Part shown: positions 1 to 8,428 of the stretch, piece by piece
Position numbering within the stretch: the stretch's first letter is position 1
Layout: each line of letters begins with the position of its first letter
Assembly (NCBI GenBank): GCA_963920635.1
Contig: OY987304.1
Span: 30,070,365-30,134,364 of the forward strand
Reading direction: 5' to 3'
Source: Pseudeuparius sepicola
Taxonomy: Eukaryota; Arthropoda; Insecta; Coleoptera; Anthribidae
DNA length: 64,000 bases
Notes under the pieces: generated by a model
What the model was told of the DNA's origin: nothing
Database searches by the model: none
What the model saw: the letters and a program-made list of their open reading frames with translations, nothing else
Made by a program: the position numbers and the translations under genes

Positions 1-986
1 TCGCCTATAGAACTAAACAAAAGTAGCTGACATTTCTGGACGCAAACGGACGGTTTTAAAAACGTCGAGTTTATAAATCCATCTTAACAGTTGAAGTGTA
101 TTTGATCGCTGTCATTTAGGATGAGCCTTCAGTTTTGAATATATTTATAGAGTTAATAGATGTTTAACGATCAATGTGTTAACTGGAATTGTATCTTCTA
201 TCATATCATATATTAAATTAGTTTTATCTACCACAATATTGGTTTAGCGTAACTAGGACGTAACTAGGAGAGTAGGATTACAGCGATAATACCAGTACCT
301 AGTAGTATTATTGCTAAAATCATCACCTGATTGGTTAATATTTCACAAATTATGTCATTTCATTGGTTCATATTGGCAGGCGTTGAATTCTCTAACAAAC
401 ATACCTTTTCTAATGGATATACTTGAATATTTGTTCTTTGTTCTATATATACAGGATTATTTTTAGGTCTTCCACCGCGATTTTCTCGCTTATTTTGTGC
501 CTCACAAAACAACCTAGCAAAAAACGTGACAATTTTGTATCTATAGCAAGGTGACTCTGATACATACATACATCTTGTCGCGTAATATCAAAAAAACTAA
601 AATGGAGCGAAACTATTAGTAGCCATAGCGTAGCACTGATGATGGCACTGAGATGAGAAGGTTTATGCAACCAGGTGCTCACATTCAGAAAATTGCACAG
701 TGCCTTCATCTCTGTTGAGGCCATGCAAATTCTTGTAGATTTGGTTTTTTTAGTATGCATTGCAAGCAAAGTTGTCCATTGATGCCTGAATTTCCTTTTA
801 GCTACGTGTATCTGTCCAAATTTGGCATATTTTGTTACCTTACGTTTTTTTGTGAGGCGCAAAATAAGCGACAAAATAGCTTTAATAAAAGATAAATACA
901 CAAATGTCAAGAAGAAAGCCTAAGACCCTGTGTAATTTTTTTGATGTAATTTCCCAGTGCTATCAGTTTTCAATATAAAAGTTATC
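1..986. other. Host flank left of the Polinton, no gene
   Basis: No supportable gene is visible. Open frames here are short and lie over a degraded copy of the palindromic MITE described at 58873-59062. The copy begins near 451 with ACAGGATTAT, and its internal and right-arm sequence reappears near 785-885. The final six bases are the Polinton target duplication. Confidence 0.6.
446..885. mobile_element. Degraded copy of the ACAGGATGAT palindromic MITE
   Basis: The left arm at about 446-505 (terminal ACAGG, then a stretch ending TCTCGCTTATTTTG) matches the left arm of the intact copy at 58873. The segment 785-885 matches that copy's interior and right arm (GGCGCAAAATAAGCG). About 280 bp of unrelated sequence separates the two parts, which suggests an insertion or rearrangement. 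Confidence 0.55.
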
Positions 987-992
987 TTCTAT
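987..992. repeat. Polinton target-site duplication, left copy (TTCTAT)
   Basis: TTCTAT directly abuts the left end of the element and is repeated exactly at 20370-20375. Six bp is the usual Polinton/Maverick duplication length. Confidence 0.93.
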
Positions 993-1099
993 AGTAGTTA
1001 AGTAAAGCGGATCCTGGCTCAAAGATGGCCGCCATATGTGAGCCAGCTTCCGCATAAGGGTTTTGAGCCTGAGCCAGGATCCGCATAGGGTTTTCGGGG
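993..1099. repeat. Polinton terminal inverted repeat, left
   Basis: 107 bp matching the reverse complement of 20263-20369 with one mismatch (T/C near 1091). The TIR contains an internal inverted pair: GCGGATCCTGGCTCA near 1007 faces TGAGCCAGGATCCGC near 1070, so a single strand could fold on itself. Such ends are expected to be the protein-primed replication origins. Confidence 0.93.
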
Positions 1100-1229
1100 A
1101 TAAAATCTAGCGGTGGGGGGGATTTGTGTGGGGGGATCCCCTCCACTTTTTTTAGTATATATTTCGATGGTTGATTGGTAAAGTAGTACACAGTTCTCAC
1201 TTTTAACTTAACTAAATAAGATTAAAAGT

Positions 1230-1550
1230 ATGGCATCGTTTGTGACCCATTTAAATAACAGTTTGTTCCTGAAGAAATTCATTAGGGTCCAAGATTTGGA
1301 AGTCAACCGAAAGTTTGAGGTACATGCATTTACGAAAATAAACACCAAGTTCGGCGAGAAGATATCCTTGGAATTCGACGATTTCAAAACAATTTTACCG
1401 CAAAGGTTCACGGTAGAATTTACAGAAGAACGAATTGAGCAAGTAAACAAGGACATTTTCAACGGGCGAAAGTATTATCTTATTAGTTATGGACCTGTCG
1501 GGAAAACAACTAATATTCAATTTTCCGTCCAAGAACCGGAACAGCTATAA
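1230..1550 (+). CDS. Small Polinton protein, possible OB-fold/ssDNA-binding type
   Basis: A 106-residue ORF starting at the first ATG inside the left TIR boundary. The pattern of a K-x-KFG-x-K-I-x-L-E-F core followed by LPxRFTVEFTEE and a C-terminal strand-rich segment suggests a small beta-barrel. I relate it to the small accessory proteins, sometimes predicted as OB-fold, near Polinton ends, but there is no diagnostic motif. It is the leftmost gene and points inward. After its stop, an open stretch in another frame (about 1540-1656) reads as a Lys/Leu/Ile/Glu-rich helix without its own ATG, which may be a lost C-terminal part. Function is unknown; a DNA-binding role is only inferred. Confidence 0.6.
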   Translation: MASFVTHLNNSLFLKKFIRVQDLEVNRKFEVHAFTKINTKFGEKISLEFDDFKTILPQRFTVEFTEERIEQVNKDIFNGRKYYLISYGPVGKTTNIQFSVQEPEQL

Positions 1551-2750
1551 AAATACTTTGGAGTCTCACATTCGAAAATTACAGAAACTAAAATATGAAA
1601 TTGATATATATGAAATTAATAAGAACTTTAAACAATTAAAAATAAAATATATATAGCATAAGAGATGTTTCATTTCTTCTACCCATAGTAAATTAATAAA
1701 ATAACAAACTACCCAGCAGGTGTACAACAAAGTAATAGTATAAAAAAAGTGCAAAACTGAAACTTGAATTAAAACCAAACACAATTTTTTCTTGCAGCTT
1801 GATGTAGCTCCAAACAAAAAATAATAATGCCTAATGATAAAAATTCTAACAAAAATAATAATTTCTGTGCCCTCTAAGGAAGTCCATACATAGTCCCCAT
1901 GCAAATTCCCCATGTAAAGTCCCCATTTTAAGTCCCACTTAAGCCGCCCACTTTAGACGCCAACTTTCGACGCCAACGTCTCAGTTGGATGCAGTACTTT
2001 TATAAGGATCTACTAAGTAGGAGGAAGCTTTTCAGTTCCCACCTACAATTCTATAAACAGCCAATCCAGCGCAGATAGTGACTCGAACCATTTTTGGCAT
2101 AATTCCAGAGAAAGTTAACCCTTTCAGAGTTTTACACCCGACCGTTCAAATTAGTTACACCTTCACCTGGTTTTAGTACCTTGAATCTTTTTGTGTCGAG
2201 TCAACAAAAATGCAGACAAGTTTGCCCCCTTTTACTTTTATAGCAGGCTGTTCACATTCTTTAGACTTTCACCTGTTTCTAAATCTTCTTGCGCGACCCT
2301 TCCTTCAAGGGATAATCTTACATAACAATGATCCACTTTTAAATGTTTTTTGTCAGACTTTTTTTTATAGTCCTGTAAATGGCATGTTATAAAAATTTAC
2401 TGCCTGGTAGTTTTATAGCAGACTGTTCAAATTATTTAGATTTTCACCTGCTTGTAAATCTTCTCGTGCGACCCTACCTGAGATTTTAATAAAAAAAGGC
2501 TTTCAATGTTAAAACTTAAATGAGAATATTTTGCTGTTATTGTTATTTTGATAAAAAAAACTGTGTACATTATTAATATTCCACTTAAAATTCCTCGATA
2601 AAAATATTGCTTTAAAGTGGGTTAGTAAGGAATAGGTAAACAAAACTAAACAAGAAACCAGTATATAAATAAAACAAACTAAAATTAATTAATGTTTTGT
2701 TTTATTAAAATAATTCATATATTTTGTTACAATAAACTTATATACAAATA
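1551..2750. other. Polinton non-coding stretch with a direct repeat
   Basis: No convincing gene. A ~70-bp direct repeat is present at about 2238-2305 and 2411-2480, both with a TTTATAGCA start, a TTTCACCTG core and a GCGACCCT end. Around 1885-1975, short GTCCCCAT/GTCCCA motifs recur. The region could be a control or spacer region, or hold degraded gene remnants. Confidence 0.5.
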
Positions 2751-3248
2751 TTAGCACTGTCGTTGTCTGCGTAGACGGTCGAACCAGCCTTCATAATATG
2801 CATAATTATAAGTCGTTCGATTTCGTATTATGTCCTCATTATTCGCAAATCGAAAATACCCTGCCACATAGCCAGATTCGTATTCGATTTGACGCTGATG
2901 ATTAAACCACCCTGCGTAGTACGCCTTATTATATGCAATGATATCAGATTTAGCCATGTAAATGTCATTAGCGTTCGCAAAACACTGACCGTATCTGATC
3001 CATCCATCTTGATATCCTGCACCATATTGAACTTTATCCATTTTCACGTCACCCTCCAGAAAACGCCTATTCTTACCAGCCTGATGATCAAACCATCCCG
3101 CGTATAAACCTTCATTATAGTGCCTCACATGAGTGTCCCTTAATCGCCTAATTGGATTTGCGTTTTCTTCCGTTTTCCACTGACTATACGAACTCCATCC
3201 TGCACTGTATCCATCATCTGTCACTTTTCTTTTATTCTGAGAATACAT
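2751..3248 (-). CDS. YxxGW-repeat protein, unknown function
   Basis: 165 residues when started at the first ATG (3248); the frame is open upstream but without an ATG. The protein consists of three imperfect ~50-residue repeats. Each has two aromatic modules: a GYxxGWxxY type (DGYSAGWSSY, AGYQDGWIRY, SGYVAGYFRF) and then a YNxxYYAGWFDHQ type (GLYAGWFDHQ, KAYYAGWFNH, YAYYEGWFDR). The linkers are charged and share FANxxDI in repeats two and three. There is no signal peptide or membrane segment. A TATAAAAGG box lies on this strand at 3351-3359, about 100 bp upstream. I do not recognise the family. Repeated Tyr/Trp/Gly modules could be a binding or assembly surface, but that is speculative. Confidence 0.65.
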   Translation of the reverse strand: MYSQNKRKVTDDGYSAGWSSYSQWKTEENANPIRRLRDTHVRHYNEGLYAGWFDHQAGKNRRFLEGDVKMDKVQYGAGYQDGWIRYGQCFANANDIYMAKSDIIAYNKAYYAGWFNHQRQIEYESGYVAGYFRFANNEDIIRNRTTYNYAYYEGWFDRLRRQRQC

Positions 3249-3664
3249 CTCAACGAGTGTTATAAACTTTTGCCACAATTATCTAACTGAAGCAATATTT
3301 AATTCTTTGTATTGAATTGAATTTAGTGAATTTTGTTAAGGATGTGGCTGCCTTTTATATTTAACGTAAGCATTGCCTATCCCCACTCAACAGCGTTGTC
3401 GTCTAATTAGAAAATAGAGCAATTTGAAGTAGAAAATTTTTTGGCAACGCCGAAGGGGTGGAGTTACCCCCACTCCCACCAGAGCAAAGTTAACGCCTAA
3501 ATTAAAAAGTAGCAACGTTGAGAGCCATCCCCACCAACGCATTCATTTTAAAATCTACAAAAGGGTGTAGAAATTCAGCAAAAGCATCAGTTTTCTAAAT
3601 TTTGTTGAATTGTGTTCGAGTTTTGTCGTGTGTTATTTTTAAATTTATTACTTTGCTTATAATT
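3249..3664. promoter_or_regulatory. Divergent intergenic region with TATA box
   Basis: Separates the minus-strand YxxGW gene from the plus-strand spliced gene. TATAAAAGG (minus strand, 3351-3359) suits the leftward gene. C-rich clusters such as TACCCCCACTCCCACC lie near 3465-3480. No coding potential was seen. Confidence 0.45.
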
Positions 3665-4780
3665 ATGAGTGTGTTCCAAACTAAGGCGATTGTCCACTAC
3701 AATGCTGTTGTGAGGGTAAGTCAAAACTTATTTTTTTATAATTATTAAATACGTTATTTCAATTTGCTTCGAGAAACTATTTTGCTTTTTCGCATCAGAA
3801 AATTTTTAGCCAACTTTTTTCTTGTTAGCCGCAAGTTGGAGATTTTCTTATGCGAAAAATATTTTTTTATTTGCGATATACTAACATTCAATAATTATTA
3901 TAGTCACCATCTGCTTATAATCTCATCGAGACGCTTGCGGCAGAGGGGTCAGTTGAAAATTCGTCTGAAGAAAACAATGTTGAGCATGTAAGTAGACATG
4001 TTTATGAATTCTAACAAATAATAAATGTTTATCTTATACTTATAGTATTCCGAAGTGGACGATGAAAGCATTAGAAGCGCAACATCGTTTGCTGTGTCGC
4101 AGATCGAGCGTGAGCTGGCACATGAACAATCGGCATATGTACAGCCTGCACAACCTACCGAATCGGCACATGTGCAGCCTGCGCAATTGACATATGTACA
4201 GCCTGAACAACCCGCACCTGAATATTCGGCACATGTGCAGCCTGCGCAATTGACATATGTACAGCCTGAACAACCCGCACCTGAATATTCGGCATATGTA
4301 CAGCCTGCACAACCTGCCGAATCGGCACATGTGCAGCCTGCGCAATTGACATATGTACAGCCTGAACAACCCGCACCTGAATATGAGCAACCCGCGCAAC
4401 CTGCAGGGCATGCGTCGCCTGCTCAGTCTGAGCAAACCCACCGGCAGAACGTCTCCAGTCCTGTGAGGACTGTTGGGAAAAATATGGAGACGTTGAGAGC
4501 GGTTTATAACAGGGGGCGCCGCACAAACAGGTTTCCGGATGACAGCTTCGATTTTGAAGATCCAACAGCTGGAGGACGTCACAATTTGGAACTTAATAAA
4601 GTGCTGGAAGATAATGTTGTCGTCTTACAGCTTCAAAGTAATAAGCTGGCCAAAAACAAGGCTGGTTTAAAAAATAAAATAGATAGGTTAGATAAATTAA
4701 GAAAAATTTTAGTAAATAGGATTAGTATAATAGAAATAGATGAAGCGCGTGTGAATAAAATATTAACTAGTTATAAGTAA
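3665..4780 (+). CDS. Spliced Gln/Pro-rich tandem-repeat protein with C-terminal coiled coil
   Basis: Three exons are inferred: 3665-3715 (ATG start, 17 codons), 3904-3987 (28 codons) and 4046-4780. Both donors are GTAAGT. Both acceptors end TATAG after A/T-rich tracts. The frame is kept through both junctions (phase 0), giving about 289 residues. The middle is a Gln/Pro-rich repeat whose 63-bp (21-residue) unit occurs three times without a base change, at 4163-4225, 4226-4288 and 4322-4384. The C-terminal ~65 residues (NKVLEDNVVVLQLQSNKL onward) read as a Lys-rich coiled coil. The third exon has no ATG near its start, which supports the upstream exons. Shaft-like repeat plus coiled coil could suit a spike or scaffold protein; that is inference only. 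Confidence 0.66.
4163..4384 (+). repeat. 63-bp coding tandem repeat (three identical units)
   Basis: Units at 4163-4225 and 4226-4288 are adjacent. A third at 4322-4384 follows a 33-bp partial unit. Because 63 is a multiple of three the frame is kept, so copy number can change without breaking the gene. Identity of all units implies recent expansion or conversion. Confidence 0.85.
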
Positions 4781-5567
4781 GCATAAGTTGAATCATATAT
4801 ATATAATATTACACATAGTTTTAAACCAACGCTTTGTTATTCATTTCTCACCCAATACCATTATAAACAGCAAGCAATAAAATTTTATTACGTGCAATAC
4901 AGAGTCGCTCGGTAGCTAAATACAAAAGTAATATTTTTCTCCTAAGCAGACCATACTTTAGCATAAGCGTACGTGCACACTTCCGGCTGAGGGAGATGTA
5001 AGAAAGGTAAAAAATATAGTCAGGGGATTTTACATAGCGATCGTCCTCGCTCGAACTCGCACGGACAAGCGGTAGCAAGCGGATACCTAAAATCCCAGAA
5101 CATTTGTAGTATCAAACTGTAGTTTTTAAGTAAATATTTTATTAAACGTTTATTTTCTTATATTCGAGAATTTAATTTAAATAATAATAATAAAACAATT
5201 ATCCAATAATACATTTCATTTACAATAATACCAATGGTCTAGTTTTTGCACCTGTTTTACATATTAAGCATGTATCTTGCCGAAAAGCTATGCTTTAGCA
5301 TAACCGTACGTGCACACTTCCGGCTGAGCGATGTAAGAAAGGTAAAAAATACAGCCAGGGGATTTTACATAGCGATCATCCTCACACGGACAAGCAGTAG
5401 CATGCGACTACCTAAAATCCCAGAACATTTGTAGGTATCAAACTGTAGTTTTTAATAAAATATTTTATTTCACGTTTATTTTCTTATAGTCAGGAATTTA
5501 ATTTAAATAATAATAATAAGAACAGAATTATCCAATAATACATTTTATTTACAATAATACATTTTAT
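4781..5567. repeat. Tandem duplication of ~337 bp carrying the 3' end of the zinc-ribbon gene
   Basis: The segment 4953-5289 is repeated as about 5289-5635. Each unit has a variable non-coding part (CGTACGTGCACACTTCCGGC, the AGGGGATTTTACATAGCGAT stretch and an AATAATAATAATA tail) and then about 55 bp of the C-terminal coding end of the zinc-ribbon gene (5236-5290 vs 5581-5635). Only the right copy belongs to a full gene, so the left copy is a truncated fragment. No other gene is seen. Confidence 0.75.
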
Positions 5568-6068
5568 TTACAATAATGGTATAATTTTTGCACCTGCTTT
5601 ACACATCAAGCAGGTGTCTTGCCGAAAAGCTATGTAAAGCTTTTCTTTACAGGCACTACACCGCATGAATCTTTGCAAAGGCATTTCTGTCAAAGAAAAA
5701 TGTAAAGTTTCATGCCGATGCTTCGCATTGTCGGTGAAACCATTCAGGGAAACCTCTGTAAAATCTACCACATACGCACGGTAACAATTTAGGCACAAAC
5801 GCGCCCTTTCTGTTACCTTTACATATGCGGCAGATACACAGAGGCCCCCCACTGTCCAGTTATTATAACCCTCGGTCGGGTTAATGGGTACACTTTTCGC
5901 CACGACGGAGTCATCGCGGCCAACGTCTACCCCTTCATCTTCGTCACTAGCATCATCGTCGTCAATGTCGTCGATGTCTCTTCTCAATTCTGCAGGCACC
6001 GTTTTCTCAATCTCTTCTTTTTCTTCTAACGCAAGTTGGTATAGGGAATTATGTATGGAGGCAGCCAT
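5568..6068 (-). CDS. Acidic zinc-ribbon protein, unknown function
   Basis: 166 residues when started at the ATG at 6068 (MAASIHNSL). The frame is open further upstream, but that part runs through the C14 tract and promoter and is unlikely to be coding. The middle is strongly acidic (DIDDIDDDDASDEDEG). The C-terminal half has three CxxC pairs (CLNC, CSAC, CLMC) and a histidine pair (KHRHE), fitting a zinc-ribbon or treble-clef metal-binding fold. A minus-strand TATAAAAAC at about 6133-6141 lies ~65 bp upstream. It is divergent from the gene at 6294 and shares its promoter region. The last ~55 bp of the gene were duplicated to the left. A transcriptional or nucleic-acid-binding role is plausible but unproven. 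Confidence 0.65.
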   Translation of the reverse strand: MAASIHNSLYQLALEEKEEIEKTVPAELRRDIDDIDDDDASDEDEGVDVGRDDSVVAKSVPINPTEGYNNWTVGGLCVSAAYVKVTERARLCLNCYRAYVVDFTEVSLNGFTDNAKHRHETLHFSLTEMPLQRFMRCSACKEKLYIAFRQDTCLMCKAGAKIIPLL

Positions 6069-6293
6069 TGTTATTAAATTTAATTTGTTTGGAGAAAAAC
6101 TGTAACTGATGTCTATTGAGATATCTCCAGAGTTTTTATAGTCTAAAACATCAACCTGTACGAGATGTCTAGGAGGGGATCCCCCCCCCCCCCCTTTCTG
6201 ATGATGCCAAACTGTTTTCGTATTAAAAGAGGGGTATAAAAGGCACACTTTAGCTAAGTGAACCAATGTAATCGTCTAAGTCTATTCAAGAAA
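6069..6293. promoter_or_regulatory. Bidirectional promoter with two TATA boxes and a C14 tract
   Basis: TATAAAAGG at 6235-6243 lies ~50 bp before the rightward ATG, and TATAAAAAC on the minus strand (6133-6141) ~65 bp before the leftward ATG. Between them is a run of 14 C at 6181-6194, preceded by GGAGGGGAT. Confidence 0.6.
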
Positions 6294-6824
6294 ATGACTC
6301 CATCCATAAGATACTTGGTAGATGTTGATGGTTTCCACGTCAACGGAAAATTTTTAGTTAAGGAACTTGGAATATTTGATATGAAATGGAAACAGTCCAC
6401 CTCCAAATATTATTCTGTTGGAAGCTATTACGCTCTCAATTCAAAAGACGCCAGAACCGCAAGGTGGGTCACTAACAATCTTCATGGATTGAGATATGAG
6501 GATCAGAAAGGCGACCAACCGCAAGACGACATCATCAAAGAATTTCGGCGTCTGGGCTTCAATTCAGGTGATCAAAACATTGGTTATAAAGGCGGACATG
6601 TGGAGTTGGATCTCTTAAAGGCAGCAGGATTTGGACATTTAGCCTATAATATAGAACAACTGGGATGTCCCAAATTTGATATTATAGTCGGGGAAAATCC
6701 TGAATTATATAATCAGGTTAAAAAAAATCAATGTAAAAGACATTTGCAAAATTTACGAAAACCCGTGCACTGTCCTCAGGTAGAGTTATGTGTTTTTGCA
6801 GAATACATTTATAAGTGTTTGTAA
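6294..6824 (+). CDS. Possible RNase H-fold/DEDD exonuclease-like accessory protein
   Basis: 176 residues from the first ATG (6294), which follows a TATA box. The N-terminus (YLVDVDGF, then KFLVKELGIFD) resembles the first strand pair of DEDD exonucleases, with D-V-D where D-x-E is usual. Further features are YKGGHVELDLLKAAG, QLGCPKFD and a C-terminal PQVELCVFAEYIY with paired Cys/His. I recall similar uncharacterised proteins in arthropod Polinton-related loci, but cannot name a family or prove catalysis; later acidic residues of the motif are not clear. It faces away from the zinc-ribbon gene, which suggests co-regulation. Confidence 0.55.
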   Translation: MTPSIRYLVDVDGFHVNGKFLVKELGIFDMKWKQSTSKYYSVGSYYALNSKDARTARWVTNNLHGLRYEDQKGDQPQDDIIKEFRRLGFNSGDQNIGYKGGHVELDLLKAAGFGHLAYNIEQLGCPKFDIIVGENPELYNQVKKNQCKRHLQNLRKPVHCPQVELCVFAEYIYKCL

Positions 6825-7517
6825 TATATTTAGTTAGTAATAGTTTTTTTTAATACGTTTTTTATATTATCCTGTACATACAAATAAATATTTTAACATA
6901 TCTTTTGTGTTTTATGTCCTATTTAAATATATGCTATAAAAAGTGATACATTTTTTTTAAATTTTAATTCCTCCATTTCAGAAAACTGTATTTTTTGCTG
7001 TTTTTTATTTTGAAATAAATGGAACAACTAATCTGCATATTTGAGTTATTCCAAATTTCATAAAGATTGCAACTACTGATTTTCTTTTATGAATTGACGT
7101 GTGATCAATACAATGAAAATATTAGATTTTTAATACAGGTCGTGCCCTCTATTTCTGTAGGGAAACAACTACAGTCGTGCTTCAAAAGTACTACCAATTG
7201 ATCGATATTTCGCCGAATACTTTACCCTTGCAACAGGTATGCGCAAGGGGGTTTGAAAGATACCGCTGGGTGGTTCGAAGGCCCCGCCGTCGAGGGCGCG
7301 CTATGAGTCTCAGGAACGCGGCGGCTGCGCAGTCAACTGGGTTTACCTGGCTGCGGGCATTCTCTATGAATTTTACAATTTTTGTTGCATGATTGTATTG
7401 TGTGCTTGGAGAAGGGACCATCTTGCCAACCCAGTATAGCGTTGTCACTTTTAAAATACAAATATGAAATAAAATTCAAAATATTAGTAAAAGTTTTATT
7501 TTTTACAAGTATATTAG
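6825..7517. other. Polinton spacer with a duplicated gene 3' end
   Basis: No supported gene. At 7415-7441, 27 bp are identical to 7597-7623, which lies inside the 3' end of the next minus-strand gene, so its C-terminal coding end has been partly duplicated. A GC-rich patch at 7250-7350 is unlike its AT-rich surroundings but has no clear gene. Confidence 0.5.
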
Positions 7518-8267
7518 TTACAATATGAAGGTATTTAATAGTGCAATTGTCTTTCTATAATCGTCCACATCTTCTGAGGGCCATGGAGAACAACAAGGAC
7601 CATCTTGCCAACCCAGTATAGCGTCAGGATTTTCTTCGTACTTTTTTACGTTTTTATTTAACCATTCCATAATTAAATGCACTTTGTTTTCAGACGGTTG
7701 AAATTTGTAATTTAGTTTCAACTTAGTTAATGCAGCCTTAAAATTTTCTATATTCTTTGGAATTGCCATATATGCAGCCGCACATATGAAATCGTCAATA
7801 CATTTATATATATCGTTGTAATTTTTTTTCATATTTTTCACTTGATAGGCTTCTATTTTCGGATTATACGGTAACTCCACACCATCAGCATCGTAAAGTA
7901 AATTAAGGACGTACAATTGGTGTGCAAAAGTATCTTTTAAACAATGATCCCTCAAAAGCTTACCAAGGTCAACGACATTGATTTCATTAATGCCTTCTCG
8001 CTCGAAAATATCACCAAGTATCCGTATAAAGTTATCCATTCTTCGCTTGCTCTCCAGCATCAAACAATAATCGGCCTCGTCGCACTCTTTACTTTCGGCA
8101 ATTGTTTTGAAGCACTTATCAAATATTAAAAAATTCGGTTTATTCAGGAGAGAAATTAAATTTTTACCGTAACACGAACGTTTCATTTCGTATAGCGCGG
8201 CTCTGAAAGCTCTGAATTCAACTGTAAGCTGCACCATTTTGATACGTATGGTAGGCAATTTCAACAT
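7518..8267 (-). CDS. Unknown Polinton protein divergent from PolB
   Basis: 249 residues from the first ATG (8267); a second ATG at 8237 (MVQLTVEFRAF) is an equally good start. The frame continues upstream but without an ATG. It is a mostly helical soluble protein with several Cys (CYGKN, KECDEADYC, DHCLKD, a terminal DGPCCSPWPSED) and no membrane segment. The C-terminal part has WLNKNVKKYEENPDAILGWQDG. It is divergent from the polymerase with about 160 bp between them, where replication genes would share control. The family is not recognised. Confidence 0.6.
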   Translation of the reverse strand: MLKLPTIRIKMVQLTVEFRAFRAALYEMKRSCYGKNLISLLNKPNFLIFDKCFKTIAESKECDEADYCLMLESKRRMDNFIRILGDIFEREGINEINVVDLGKLLRDHCLKDTFAHQLYVLNLLYDADGVELPYNPKIEAYQVKNMKKNYNDIYKCIDDFICAAAYMAIPKNIENFKAALTKLKLNYKFQPSENKVHLIMEWLNKNVKKYEENPDAILGWQDGPCCSPWPSEDVDDYRKTIALLNTFIL

Positions 8268-8428
8268 CTTATATTGCCAGCTCCCTATCCCCTCCCCTTT
8301 CGTGCCGAAACAGATCCTATGAGAAAACAGTGGGGAAAAATAGATTAAAAAGGCATGCAACGCATATAGATTTTCAAAACGTTTCGAAACAGCTAAAGCT
8401 AAGAATAATTTATTGCTAAGTTTTCATT

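Noticed and set aside
443..910. 155-codon open frame on the minus strand in the left flank
   Set aside because: It overlies a degraded MITE copy and has no domain; repeat sequence explains the open frame.
4040..4582. Long minus-strand frames opposite the Gln/Pro repeat exon
   Set aside because: They are mirror frames of the 63-bp repeat, whose length is a multiple of three; the plus-strand frame has splice support.
5884..6105. Ser-rich plus-strand ORF
   Set aside because: Antisense of the acidic stretch of the zinc-ribbon gene.
7250..7330. tRNA-like or SINE-like GC-rich patch with GGTTCGAAGG
   Set aside because: No pairing acceptor stem, no A box at the right distance and no flanking duplication.
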